NCBI GenBank assembly: GCA_011319805.1
Contig: SJRY01000065.1
Coordinates: 124,001-188,000 of the forward strand
DNA length: 64,000 nt
Reading direction: 5' to 3'
Source: Macrocybe gigantea
Taxonomy: Eukaryota; Basidiomycota; Agaricomycetes; Agaricales; Callistosporiaceae
Below the pieces are notes generated by a model. The model was not told where the DNA came from and did no database searches. It was given only the letters and a program-made list of their open reading frames with translations. The stretch's first letter is position 1; each line of letters opens with the position of its first letter. The position numbers were made by a program, and so were the translations under genes. Positions 9,677 to 21,428 of this stretch are shown piece after piece.

Positions 9677-11519
9677 GATGCGTCGGCCTCCGCATTACAC
9701 TGCGGGAGGCATTAGGATGATTGCTACCTGATCGTTTGCGATCACGTACCAGCTTATAGTGTTCCTTGATCCAATCTGGATCAAAGCGATTTTTCCAGAA
9801 GGGACACTTCCGGTCGTCGGTGGAGTGGTCTCGGCTGCAGCTGAGACACTTAGGAGGATGAGGGCAGGGCTGGCCCCTGGAGTAGCCTCGCGAGGAGGGT
9901 TAGCCTTGGGTCGAGCCTTGCAGCAAGACGCCAGGGTGCGATGGTGTTCCTTTCTGTGAGATTCCCCACAGATCGGACAGCGGAGAGATTGCTGGTTGCA
10001 CTTCAACGCAGAGTGCCCCCAGCACCAGCAGCATTCGCAAAGAGGAACTCCCGGCGAAGAGAGAGCGGCCTTGAATCGGCAACGCCAATTCCTGACCATA
10101 ACTGTACAATTGTCCAGAGCCTTTACGTTCTGGCCAGTTGACGTGTCTTCGATGTTGAACCAGACAGTTGCAGTATCAGAATTCTTGGAGTTGCGCATGA
10201 CACGCGGTACCCCAACGAGAGTAATGAGATCCGAGAAGGAAGAGTCTCGGAGAATCTCGTAAGCCTGCCGGCAGTGATAATGCTACCATCGGCATTGAAA
10301 TAGGGAATGTGAGCAGTTTCAAATAAGAAACGCTCATCGGGATTGCGAGCTCGACAGTAGATCCTGCCGGAGCACAGCGGAGAGCGGCCTCACGCAAAAT
10401 GCTGAGGTCTTTCGGAGAAGCCACCCTCATCATCAAGCAAGAGAACGAGGAGGCGGAATGATCCTGGATAGATTCGCATCGAATCCAGGACTTGCCAGTG
10501 GTCAACGCCCTATTAAGGGCATTAAGGAGAGCTCCGGCGGCAACAGAATCGTTGTCAGCCGGAAAAGAGTAACTGACCCGGACGTTACGACGGGACGTCC
10601 GTGAGACGTGGACTTCGCCTTCTTCTTAGGTGGTCCAGACGGCTCCCCGGTTGCTTCCTTTTGCAAGGAGACAATCTTCTCTGCGGGGAGGTGTGGGAAT
10701 GTCTTTGCCAGGGCTACAATAGCCTCGGCAGGAGTGTTGGCCGGTTGGGCCAGGGCTTGCGCATAGGAGCGCTTACCGGAAGATGGGCGAGTAGCCCTAT
10801 TGACCGGAGGAGGTCCACGTCCAGGAGTCCGGGAACGAGATCGCGCGCGAGGGGGTGGAGGAGGGCAGTTTGGGTTCGAGCCGGTCTCGGAGGCGGGGCG
10901 CCCTGGTTCGAACGTGAGTCCTCTGGTCGCACTGTACCAGAGGGGGAGTGATGAGTGGCGGGATCAGCAAAGCGAGTTGATTTCCCACGCGAGGGAAGGT
11001 GCGCATTTACAATACTCTGCAAACGTGCTCCGAGTTCATGCTGAGGTCCCTGAGAGTAGGGACGGAGAACATGTTAACATCGCCAGCAGTAGCGACCAAG
11101 GCCGCAATACCCTCAGCGATGGCATACTGGTAGCCCGCCGGGATGGAGACAGATGCTTTGCCGACCTTGAGGATCCAATCCTTAAGGGCGGCGAGGGACT
11201 CGGTAGCGGCCTTCGCTTCACCGTGAAGGAACCGATGCCCTTCAGGAAAGATCGCAATACCGATAGAATTGTCGTTATAAGCTGCCTCCGTGGACAGCAT
11301 CGACGGAGATGGAGGAACGGGGGGTTCGGTGACCCAGTCCAATTCGAGGGGCCAGCGTCGTCGGTATCCATTAAACCGTCGCCGCCTTGGAAGAGAAGGC
11401 TCCTGTCCCCGAGGGGGAAGGAGCGGGGGTCGAGAGGGGCCTGAGGGGGTCCGCCCAGGGTGCGGGTTTAGCGGTGGAGGTCCACTGCCACCAACAATGT
11501 TGAGCGGATCATCACTCAT
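9673..11519 (-). pseudogene. LINE ORF1, zinc-knuckle RNA-binding protein (copy D)
   Basis: The start at 11519 (MSDDPLNIVGGSGPPPLN) opens a proline-rich N terminus, then a conserved block (AAYNDNSIGIAIFPEG, GEAKAATESLAALKDW). After frame changes come AQPANTPAEAIVALAKTF, an RRM-like central part near 10505-10200 and the C-terminal knuckles (CCWCWGHSALKC, CPICGESH). It stops at 9673, four bases into ORF2. The protein would bind element RNA. It is broken by several frameshifts (near 11050, 10950 and 10200). Confidence 0.7.
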
Positions 11520-11714
11520 TGAAAAACTCTAATAAATCGGTGGATTTTCAGCCGATTTTCGCGATTTTAAGAACGGGGAGTGCTCAAGGATATAGGTATC
11601 TGGATCTGCAACCTGATCAAAGATCGTCCCAAGTGTTGTCGCCGTAGAACGAGAAGAGCGATTTGCGAGAGTTGTTTACAGTTGTTTACAAGTGGGGGTT
11701 GTGGAAAGAGAAGC

Positions 11715-12485
11715 GGTGGTTCTCCAGACTCTCTCCAAATCAGTTGACCATGCTTGGGATCTCCACTCTAAGGAGTGCAAGCTATTGAAGCGGAGCAAAG
11801 GCTGGTGGAATCAGCATTGTTCCAAAACTTTGGACACCTTCAGGCAGACCCGGTCTGAAGAGGACCATCACATCTGGCAACAAGCTATTAAAGATGCCAA
11901 GCACACCTTCTTTGATCAGCGAATCAAGGAGGTTGCAGAAAAGTTGCAACGTCCATGGGATCTAGCTGCATGGACGAAGCAAAGACTGCTTCCAGCCTTA
12001 CGAGGCTATCTCCTTTTGGGGGGCAACCTTGCAATTCCATTGAGTCGCTTTGGAATGCGCTCGACAAATCCTATAAGGCTGCATCCGACAGGCCAGTTAA
12101 TCTGGATAAGCTTGATGAGCTCGAGCCTCATCCAAGTCAGGACTGAGTCCCATTCTCTGCTGCAGAACTCCGAGAGTCTTTGGAGCCATGCAGCAATACC
12201 TCTGCTCCAGGACCTGATCATCTGTCATGGGGCCACATTAAGCAGCTGGTGAAATTCCCTCACCTGGCTGATTTCATCTTGAACATTGCTAATGCATGTT
12301 TGGATTTGGGCCATTGGCCCTCCTACTTTAAGCAGAGCCTGTCGGTGATCATTCCAAAACCTGGCAAACCTGCATACGACACCCCAAAAGCCTTTCGTCT
12401 GATTGTGCTTTTGAACACTCTCGGCAAACTCGTCGAAAAAATGCTGGTGTGGCGTATGCAATACGAAGCGACCAAATATGCTGTC
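11715..12485 (+). mobile_element. LINE ORF2 fragment, endonuclease end to RT start (copy E)
   Basis: This piece reads from the end of the endonuclease region (DHAWDLHSKECKLLKRSKGW, KDAKHTFFDQRIKEVAEKLQ) into the start of RT (FKQSLSVIIPKPGKPAYD, TLGKLVEKMLVWRMQYEATK). It abuts the 5' ends of copies D and F on either side. Spelling (KLQRPWDLAAW, PSQD) groups it with H, not with D, F or G. A frame change lies near 12000. It may be the site into which D and/or F inserted. Confidence 0.65.
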
Positions 12486-12685
12486 AAGACGCTTCTCTTT
12501 TCACAACCCCCACTTGTAAACAACTGTAAATAACTCTCGCAAATCGCTCTTCTCGTTCTACGGCGACAACACTTGGGACGATCTTTGATCAGGTTGCAGA
12601 TCCAGATACCTATATCCTTGAGCACTCCCCGTTCTTAAAATCGCGAAAATCGGCTGAAAATCCACCGATTTATTAGAGTTTTTCA

Positions 12686-14337
12686 ATGAGTGATGATCCG
12701 CTCAACATTGTTGGTGGCAGTGGACCTCCACCGCTAAACCCGCACCCTGGGCGGACCCCCTCGGGCCCCTCTCGACCCCCGCTCCTTCCCCTCGGGGGAC
12801 AGGAGCCTTCTCTTCCAAGGCGGCGACGGTTTAATGGATACCGACGACGCTGGCCCCTCGAATTGGACTGGGTCCACCGAACCCCCCGTTCCTCCATCTC
12901 CGTCGATGCTGTCCACGGAGGCAGCTTATAACGACAATTCTATCGGTATTGCGATCTTTCCTGAAGGGCATCGGTTCCTTCACGGTGAAGCGAAGGCCGC
13001 TACCGAGTCCCTCGCCGCCCTTAAGGATTGGATCCTCAAGGTCGGCAAAGCATCTGTCTCCATCCCGGCGGGCTACCAGTATGCCATCGCTGAGGGTATT
13101 GCGGCCTTGGTCACTACTGCTGGCGATGTTAACATGTTCTCCGTCCCTACTCTCCAGGGACCTCAGCATGAACTCGGAGCACGTTTGCAGAGTATTGTAA
13201 ATGCGCACCTTCCCTCGCGCGGGAAATCAACTCGTTTTGCTGATCCCGCCACTCATCACTCCCCCTCTGGTACAGTGTGACCAGAGGACTCATGTTCGAA
13301 CCAGGGCGCCCCGCCTCCGAGACCAGCTCAGAACCCAAACTGCCCTCCTCCACCCCCTCGCGCGCGATCTCGTTCCCGGACTCCTGGACGTGGACCACCT
13401 CCTCCGGTCAATAGGGCTACTCGCCCATCTTCCGGTAAGCGCTCCTATGCGCAAGCCCTGGCCCAACCGGCCAACACTCCTGCTGAGGCTATTGTAGCCC
13501 TGGCAAAGACATTCCCACACCTCCCCGCAGAGAAGATTGTCTCCTTGCAAAAGGAAGCAACCGGGGAGCCGTCTGGACCACCTAAGAAGAAGGCGAAGTC
13601 CACGTCTCACGGACTGTCCCGTCGTAACGTCCGGGTCAGTTACTCTTTTCCGGCTGACAACGATTCTGTTGCCGCCGGAGCTCTCCTTAATGCCCTTAAT
13701 AGGGCGTTGACCACTGGCAAGTCCTGGATTCGATGCGAATCTATCCAGGATCATTCCGCCTCCTCGTTCTCTTGCTTGATGATGAGGGTGGCTTCTCCGA
13801 AAGATCTCAGCATTTTGCGTGAGGCCGCTCTCCGCTGTGCTCCGGCAGGTTCTACTGTCGAGCTCGCAATCCCGACGAGCGTTTCTTATTTGAAACTGCT
13901 CAACATTCCCTATTTCAATGCCGATGGTAGCATTATCACTGTCCGGCAGGCGTACGAGATTCTCCGAGACTCTTCCTTCTCGGATCTCATTACTCTCGTT
14001 GGGTACCGCGTGTCATGCGCAACTCCAAGAATTCCGATACTGCAACTGTCTGGTTCAACATCGAAGACATGTCAACTGGCCAGAACGTAAAGGCTCTGGA
14101 CAATTGTACAGTTATGGTCAGGAATTGGCGTTGCCGATTCAAGGCCGCTCTCTCTTCGCCGGGAGTTCCTCTTTGCGAATGCTGCTGGTGCTGGGGGCAC
14201 TCTGCGTTGAAGTGCAACCAGCAATCTCTCCGCTGCCCGATCTGTGGGGAATCTCACAGAAAGGAACACCATCGCACCCTGGCGTCTTGCTGCAAGGCTC
14301 GACCCAAGGCTAACCCTCCTCGCGAGGCTACTCCGGC
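12686..14337 (+). pseudogene. LINE ORF1 remnant (copy F)
   Basis: The start at 12686 (MSDDPLNIVGGSGPPPLN) is followed by a one-base frame change near 12830 (MDTDDAGPSNWTGST) and a TGA at 13278. The frame at 13281-14090 carries the NTPAEAIVALAKTFPHLPAE block and an RRM-like part (SIQDHSASSFSCLMMRVAS). Another change near 14020 leads to the zinc knuckles CCWCWGHSALKC and CPICGESH. The last knuckle and the ORF1 stop are lost at the junction with the noncoding repeat. Product inferred: gag-like RNA-binding protein, inactive. Confidence 0.7.
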
Positions 14338-15000
14338 GCCTTGCTGTGATATCGGAGGCCAGTCTGGCAGGCACATGGCAAGACAGAGACCTTGGACAGA
14401 TGGGGATCCGTGCCCTAAGGGGCATCAGCGAACCATCTGCCAGAGGACGGGAAGGCAGGACTGGGGGTCGCGCCCCAGACACCGCTGGGCTGTAGCAAGG
14501 CTGGACAGTCTCCAGTCCTTGGCTCGAGAGACCTAACTCCTCTGTCGGTGGCCCTGGGATAATACATCCAGGTTGCCGCTTAAGTTGAATCCGAAGTGCG
14601 AACTCCTGGGTTCCGTGGGACTCTGGGGACCCCAGTGTGTAGGTGAAAGTCCATGCCGACCTACTTGGCAGGCTTAAACGGTTCCCCTTGGCGTGGATGG
14701 CCCTGGGGTGCAAGTGTCGGACAAAAAGCCTTAATCCAGCAGACCGCAGCTGAGTAAGACGGTACCATCCCTAAGTCCACACCCAATTTGGGGAGGCCTC
14801 GGCCGTTGGCAAGGGGGGTCCGCAGACCAAATAGGGAGGGCGTAAGCCCGACGGATGCACACTGGACCCACATAAGGAGTCCTAGGTTAAGGGTTCCCCT
14901 GGGTGTGGATGGCCCTGGGGTGAAAGTGCTGGACAATAGCCTTAATCTGGCAGACCCACCTAGGTAGCAGCCTCCCCCGCAAAGGGGGGCTAAACTTCGC
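14338..15000 (+). repeat. Unclassified noncoding repeat inside LINE F
   Basis: The first 270 bp match 3929-4200. The rest contains two copies of the module CTTGGCGTGGATGGCC / CTGGGTGTGGATGGCC followed by GCCTTAATC(C/T)(A/G)GCAGACC (about 14690-14745 and 14900-14957). It ends in a C/G hairpin (CCCCCGCAAAGGGGGG) and CTAAACTTCGCAT. The left junction lies in ORF1 after CTACTCCGGCG. The right junction shares CATGGGATC with the LINE, suggesting joining at microhomology. No open frame of note was seen. Confidence 0.55.
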
Positions 15001-17752
15001 ATGGGATCTAGCTGCATGGACAAAGCAGAGACCCCTACCTGATTACGAAGCTATCTCATTCCAGGGACAGCCTTGTAATTCTATCGAAGCGCTTTGGAAT
15101 GCGCTTGATAAGTCTTATAATGCTGCGTCTGATCGCACAGTTAATTTGGATCGCCTCAACGATCTTGAAGTGCATCCAGTACGGGACTGGGTCCCGTTCT
15201 CTGCTACCAAGCTCCAAGAGTCCTTAGAGCCCTGTAGCAATATGTCGGCACCAGGACCAGACCATCTGTCTTAGAACCACATCAAACAGCTGGTGAAATT
15301 TCCTCACATAGCTGCATTTATCTTGAACATTGCAAATGCATGTCTAGATTTGGGGCATTGGCCCTCTTACTTCAAGCAGAGTTTGTCGGTTATCATTCCG
15401 AAACCTGGCAAACCTGCATATGATACCCCGAAAGCCTTTCGTCCGATTGTGCTTTTGAATACCCTCAGCAAGCTCGTCGAGAAGATGCTGGCGCGACGTA
15501 TGCAGTACGAAGCGACCAAATTTGCTGTCTTCGATCCGAAGCAGTTCGGCGGCATCCGTCAGAACTCAACTGAGGATGCTGGGGTCTTCCTTACCCATAT
15601 TATCCGTCAGGGGTGGTCTAAGGGATTCAAAATGAGTGTCATCGCTTTCGATGTCGCTCAGTATTTTCCTTCACTCAACCATCGTATGTTGGTGAAGATT
15701 CTTCAACACAGAGGCTTTGCACGACAGGTGTCAAAGTTCTTTGAATCATATCTCGTTGGGCGCAAAACTTCCTATGCCTGGTGTAGTGCCATTTCTCCAG
15801 AGTTCGATGCCGACGTGGGAGTTGGTCAAGGCTCTGCACTCTCCCCAGTATTGTCAGCGCTTTACTTGGCACCGGTACTGAAACTTTATCAGAAAGCTGG
15901 TGATATGCCAGTAATCATGTCATTCGTCGATGACGGACTGATCATCGCTCAGTCCAAATCCACATCGGACAATGTTCCGAAACTGCAGAGGGCTTATGCC
16001 TCTGTGCATAACCTCTTCACTGACTTCGGTCTTGTTGTAGAACACAACAAGACTGAATTACAGCACTTTTCGCGCAATAGTATGGACCCTCGTCCGTCTA
16101 TTGACTTGGGTTTTGTTCCATTCATGGGCAACACCCCGCTTCAACCCAAGGATGTCTGGCGATACCTTGGTTTCTTTTTGGACGCGCGCCTTTCTTTCAA
16201 GGAGCATGTTCGATTCTACGCTATGAAGGCCTTGACTACCGCCAGGGCCTTCCAAATGTTGGGCAATTCTGTTCGGGGCTTATCCCCTCAACAGAAACGC
16301 ATTCTCTACTTGTCGTGCGTGCGTCCCATCGCAACGTACAGCTGTTTATTGTGGAACTTCAATGGCATGCGTAATGTCGCACTGTTGAAACAACTACGCC
16401 AAATGCAGCACAAAGCATGCATTTGGGTTAATGGACAGTTTCGCACCACCCCTGAGGGTGCAGCTGAGACAATGGCCTGCATCGAACCTATCGGCGCGTT
16501 CATTAAAAGACTGAAAGTTGGCTCGTCTGCCCGCTTAGCTAACTCCAATCTGAGGCATGCCCTCAGATCCATTAGTACGCCCGCCTCAGTTGGGGGTGAC
16601 CCATCTAAAGTGAGAAATCTCACTTCTTTGTCAGACAGACAGCGTGCTGCGCTTAAGTCCCCACTCAAGGATTTGGTGGATCTGAAACCGCCACTCTTTC
16701 TAACCACGGATTATTTTGCTGATGCAAATAACCTGGGCAGGCGGCTTGTCGATGAGTTTGGCAGTCGCTTTGAGATCCATAAGTTACTTGGCCGAGACGA
16801 GGACTCGGTCAAGGCTTACCGCACATCGCTAGATCAAACACTTTCCCAGTGTTCGATCCAGCATGATTGCTCTTATGTGAGTAGTGATGGCTCCGTGCCT
16901 GCGAAAGCAGAAGTGCCACTTAAGCAGTCTGTGTCAGCTTCGCGTGTTTATCGCGAGGGCAGGCTGGTCTCTGAGATTCATCAGCCAGTTGGTAAATCAA
17001 CGAGCGACGATGCTGAGCTCATTGGGTTGCGAATGGCAATCCAAAAGGCTATCGCACAAGATGGAGTTAATTCTGTCATGTGCTTTTTAGATTCGATGAA
17101 TGCAATTAATCGCATCATCGATTGCAACCCCCACTCTGTGCAGTCGCATTCTATTGCACTTTGTGCATCACTGGAAGCTTGGCTCTCTGAGTCCGAGCAG
17201 CGCCGGATTGAATTCTGGCATGTCCCTTCCAAATGGAAGTGGGCAATACAAGTCAAGGCTCACGAGTTTGCCCGGAGCCTTGAGGTTCCCCTGGGACTTC
17301 GTCCCCTCTATACCACCGATGGCCTTCGAAAGGAGGCTGACGATAATATGCATAGCACTTGGTTCCAGAATTCTGGGAACAAGAAATACATTGGTGCTTC
17401 CACATTTCGTTTTCACGAAGCAGGAAAGCCAAATTCCTATGAACGGCCCTCTCGAAAGAGAACGGGCTTCATGAAGTTAGTGACAGAGAACGAGCTTTTT
17501 GCTCGCTGCACACGACTTGCATGCGGCCACGCCCCGATCAATGCGTATTGGGCACGGTTTAATTTCGTTGAGAGCGACTTATGCTCTTGCGGACGAGGGC
17601 CGGAAGACTCCGTCCACGTCATGACTCAGTGCCGCAACTGGCACAGGCCAACTGAACGCCAGTTCGACGCATTTGTGCGTCACTGGTTTATCAAGTACCT
17701 TGCATCCAACAAGGCAGCAGGAGCTTTTATTCCAGATCCAGGCGGCGGGTGA
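15001..17752 (+). pseudogene. LINE ORF2: intact RT-RNase H-zinc knuckle frame without endonuclease
   Basis: An uninterrupted frame of 819 codons covers 15293-17752. It contains RT (KPGKPAYDTPKAFRPIVLLN, FDVAQYFPSLNH, catalytic MSFVDDGLIIA), RNase H (SSDG, DDAELIGLRMAI, FLDSMNAINRI) and the C-terminal knuckle (CSCGRG...H...C). Upstream, 15001-15292 is still ORF2 in the same frame, but a TAG near 15273 replaces the Trp codon read in copy D; copy G carries the same stop. The endonuclease domain is absent. The frame could yield an RT without a means to nick DNA. It is unusually well preserved for this neighbourhood, so the copy is probably young. Confidence 0.8.
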
Positions 17753-17975
17753 CTGCTGCTCTGTAGCGGAGATCGCCCGGGGCAACCTAGGCAATCTTTA
17801 GGCAGTATGCACGAGCTCGGGTCTTTTAGCTTGAGCCGGAGCACGAGAGAGCAGGGCATTGCAGCCCTCTATGTATTTTCCTTCAGTCTGGTTTGGATCG
17901 GACTCGTCGTATTTATAGTAGGTACCTGTGTGTATTTACAAGCGGACTGCCAGCGTGCACCGCTATATAAATTGT

Positions 17976-18007
<32 letters not shown>

Positions 18008-18008
<1 letters not shown>

Positions 18009-18087
18009 GCTTGTCCAGAGTGTTCCCTGTGCCTAGTTTTAATACGTATCTTCGATATTGAACCAAACGGTTGCAGTATCGGAATTC
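18008..18087. repeat. Spacer between inverted LINEs: LTR tip plus ORF1 chip
   Basis: 18008-18042 is the terminal 35 bp of the Copia LTR in plus orientation (GGCTTGTCCAGAGTGTTCCC...). 18043-18087 matches LINE ORF1 antisense (part encoding DTATVWFNIED). The Copia element to the right is on the minus strand and lacks exactly this LTR tip, so the tip has been inverted relative to its parent. The first 12 bases also occur, inverted, at 22362-22373 next to the 5' end of copy G. Confidence 0.7.
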
Positions 18088-18259
18088 TTTTTTTTTTTTT
18101 TTTTTTTAAATCAACAATTTATATAGCGGTGCACGCTGGCAGTCCGCTTGTAAATACACACAGGTACCTACTATAAATACGACGAGTCCGATCCAAACCA
18201 GACTGAAGGAAAATACATAGAGGGCTGCAATGCCCTGCTCTCTCGTGCTCCGGCTCAAG

Positions 18260-21200
18260 CTAAAAGACCCGAGCTCGTGCATACTGCCTAAATGGCTGAT
18301 GAATCTCAGAGACCAGCCTGCCCTCGCGATAAACACGCGAAGCTGACACAGACTGCTTAAGTGGCACTTCTGCTTTCGCAGGCACGGAGCCATCACTACT
18401 CACATAAGAGCAATCATGCTGGATCGAACACTGGGAAAGTGTTTGATCTAGCGATGTGCGGTAAGCCTTGACCGAGTCCTCGTCTCGGCCAAGTAACTTA
18501 TGGATCTCAAAGCGACTGCCAAACTCATCGACAAGCCGCCTGCCCAGGTTATTTGCATCAGCAAAATAATCCGTGGTTAGAAAGAGTGGCGGTTTCAGAT
18601 CCACCAAATCCTTGAGTGGGGACTTAAGCGCAGCACGCTGTCTGTCTGACAAAGAAGTGAGATTTCTCACTTTAGATGGGTCACCCCAACTGAGGCGGGC
18701 GTACTAATGGATCTGAGGGCATGCCTCAGATTGGAGTTAGCTAAGCGGGCAGACGAGCCAACTTTCAGTCTTTTAATGAACGCGCCGATAGGTTCGATGC
18801 AGGCCATTGTCTCAGCTGCACCCTCAGGGGTGGTGCGAAACTGTCCATTAACCCAAATGCATGCTTTGTGCTGCATTTGGCGTAGTTGTTTCAACAGTGC
18901 GACATTACGCATGCCATTGAAGTTCCACAATAAACAGCTGTACGTTGCGATGGGACGCACGCACGACAAGTAGAGAATGCGTTTCTGTTGAGGGGATAAG
19001 CCCCGAACAGAATTGCCCAACATTTGGAAGGCCCTGGCGGTAGTCAAGGCCTTCATAGCGTAGAATCGAACATGCTCCTTGAAAGAAAGGCGCGCGTCCA
19101 AAAAGAAACCAAGGTATCGCCAGACATCCTTGGGTTGAAGCGGGGTGTTGCCCATGAATGGAACAAAACCCAAGTCAATAGACGGACGAGGGTCCATACT
19201 ATTGCGCGAAAAGTGCTGTAATTCAGTCTTGTTGTGTTCTACAACAAGACCGAAGTCAGTGAAGAGGTTATGCACAGAGGCATAAGCCCTCTGCAGTTTC
19301 GGAACATTGTCCGATGTGGATTTGGACTGAGCGATGATCAGTCCGTCATCGACGAATGACATGATTACTGGCATATCACCAGCTTTCTGATAAAGTTTCA
19401 GTACCGGTGCCAAGTAAAGCGCTGACAATACTGGGGAGAGTGCAGAGCCTTGACCAACTCCCACGTCGGCATCGAACTCTGGAGAAATGGCACTACACCA
19501 GGCATAGGAAGTTTTGCGCCCAACGAGATATGATTCAAAGAACTTTGACACCTGTCGTGCAAAGCCTCTGTGTTGAAGAATCTTCACCAACATACGATGG
19601 TTGAGTGAAGGAAAATACTGAGCGACATCGAAAGCGATGACACTCATTTTGAATCCCTTAGACCACCCTGACGGATAATATGGGTAAGGAAGACCCCAGC
19701 ATCCTCAGTTGAGTTCTGACGGATGCCGCCGAACTGCTTCGGATCGAAGACAGCAAATTTGGTCGCTTCGTACTGCATACGTCGCGCCAGCATCTTCTCG
19801 ACGAGCTTGCTGAGGGTATTCAAAAGCACAATCGGACGAAAGGCTTTCGGGGTATCATATGCAGGTTTGCCAGGTTTCGGAATGATAACCGACAAACTCT
19901 GCTTGAAGTAAGAGGGCCAATGCCCCAAATCTAGACATGCATTTGCAATGTTCAAGATAAATGCAGCTATGTGAGGAAATTTCACCAGCTGTTTGATGTG
20001 GTTCTAAGACAGATGGTCTGGTCCTGGTGCCGACATATTGCTACAGGGCTCTAAGGACTCTTGGAGCTGGTAGCAGAGAACGGGACCCAGTCCCGTACTG
20101 GATGCACTTCAAGATCGTTGAGGCGATCCAAATTAACTGTGCGATCAGACACAGCATTATAAGACTTATCAAGCGCATTCCAAAGCGCTTCGATAGAATT
20201 ACAAGGCTGTCCCTGGAATGAGATAGCTTCGTAATCAGGTAGGGGTCTCTGCTTTGTCCATGCAGCTAGATCCCATGGACGACGAGACTTTTCTGCAACC
20301 TCCCTGATCCATTGATCAAAGAAGGCGCGCTTAGCATCTTTGACAGCTCCGCCAGATGCGATGATCTCTTTCAGACCAGGTTTGTCTGAAAGTATCAAGA
20401 GTCTCAGAGCAGTGTTGGTTCCACCAACCCTTGCTCCGTTTTGAGAGCTTGCATTCCTTAGAATGGAGATTCCAAGCTCGATCAATGGCCTTTGATAGTG
20501 TCGACAAGATGCTCTCGAGGTCGTTATTAGTCTCGATAGGGACAATGTCCATTCTGAGAAGATCACCGGCAATATCGGATATAAACTCCGGCATGCTGTC
20601 CTTACTTAACGTTCGTCGCTGGACGGATAGGTCCAGCAGAGGAACATCCAATACAAGTGACAATGGGACATGGTCCGATGTCAGCTTGAGCGCATCAATC
20701 ATGCGAGGATGGCAATCCCCACTATCAATGGGGATGAACATCAAGTCAATAACCGAGGGCCGAAGCTCAGGGTTATGTGAAATGAATGTCGGCCCAGGGT
20801 TGCTAGGTTCCGACCATTCCAGACCGAGATCAAGAGCTGCATTACACAGCATCTCCCCTCGAGACCGCTGCGAATTATGAACTATCCAGAGTTCATAATG
20901 ACAATTGAAATCCCCTCCGAGATAAACTAAGTTGGGGAAATCGGGGCGCTCAGCACAATCATGCAAAAGACGAATCGCGCTAGCATCTACATCAGAGTAG
21001 GCGTTAGCGAGAAAGAGTGGCTCGCCAGGAGTGGCGAAGCTGATAATCATAAGATCGCGGCTATCAACTAGGTCGCGACGAAGGGATGGATGTAGGCGAT
21101 GAAGCCTATTATGTACATAGGCCATGACTCGAGGAGGGTCCTCGAGCGATGATCGGCGAACGATGCAGGTCCAATCCGGATGGGTGGGACCACCGATTAC

Positions 21201-21428
21201 TGCCTCGCCCTCAACATTGTGGGCAGAAGGGGCATGTCTTATGAGATTCCAAGCGGGCTCTTGGAAAAACAAAATATCATAATCCTCTCCAAGAGTAGAG
21301 AGGAGCATGTCCATATGTACATATTTTCTATTTACGTTCTGAGAGAAAATATGAAAAGAAGAGATCAATGAGCGTCCCCTTGAACCGGGGACCACAGCCG
21401 AGGCTGTGCTACCCGAGGAGACACTCAT
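18260..21428 (-). pseudogene. LINE ORF2: endonuclease and RT, C terminus deleted (copy G)
   Basis: The ATG at 21428 overlaps the ORF1 stop (ATGA). The 21428-20331 frame is a nearly whole apurinic-type endonuclease: HIFSQNVNRKYVH, FFQEPAWNLIRHAPSAHN, LANAYSDVDASAI, YLGGDFNCHYELW and a C-terminal SDHVPLSLVLD (the catalytic SDH). RT follows in two frames joined at 19670 and 18667, each joint at a homopolymer that is one base shorter than in F. RNase H breaks off after EIHQP at 18297 and runs into 3' UTR. Inactive as read. Confidence 0.75.

Larger units (their letters stand above)
5391..11714 (-). mobile_element. Near full-length LINE, Tad/I-like (copy D)
   Basis: This copy runs from poly-T (5391-5408) to the 5' terminus GCTTCTCTTTCCACAACCCC read from 11714. 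It contains ORF1 (gag-like with zinc knuckles) and ORF2 (apurinic-type endonuclease, reverse transcriptase, RNase H, zinc knuckle). This order and the presence of RNase H fit the Tad/I side of the LINE tree. Several frameshifts break both frames. It is the best reference here for the complete element, about 6.3 kb. No matching duplication was found at its two ends. Confidence 0.85.
12491..18007 (+). mobile_element. Chimeric LINE with endonuclease replaced by noncoding repeat (copy F)
   Basis: The 5' terminus GCTTCTCTTTTCACAACCCC and the leader match the reverse of copy D's end. ORF1 follows, but at 14338 the LINE stops and 660 bp of the noncoding repeat take its place. LINE sequence resumes at 15001 in the endonuclease-RT linker and continues through RT, RNase H, zinc knuckle, 3' UTR and poly(A) (17982-18007). 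By comparison with copy G about 1.37 kb (end of ORF1 plus endonuclease) is missing. The poly(A) is followed by GGCTTGTCCAGA, which is Copia LTR sequence. Confidence 0.8.

Noticed and set aside
5391..11714. Target-site duplication for LINE D.
   Set aside because: The bases next to poly-T (CATGGCCCATTC) do not recur at 11715; either the ends were altered later or D is part of a rearrangement.
14630..14660. GGTGAAAGTCC word reminiscent of bacterial group II introns.
   Set aside because: No domain V or boundary sequences were found, and the context is nuclear fungal DNA full of LINEs; most likely chance.
14967..15001. Possible HDV-like self-cleaving ribozyme: C/G hairpin followed by CTAAAC resembles the P4-J4/2 region.
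   Set aside because: I could not find matching P1, P2 and P3 strands upstream in either copy of the repeat, so the likeness is limited to one hairpin and four bases.
17752..18007. F and G 3' UTR deletions as spliced introns.
   Set aside because: The joints have short overlaps and do not give GT...AG boundaries; a deletion or template switch is simpler.
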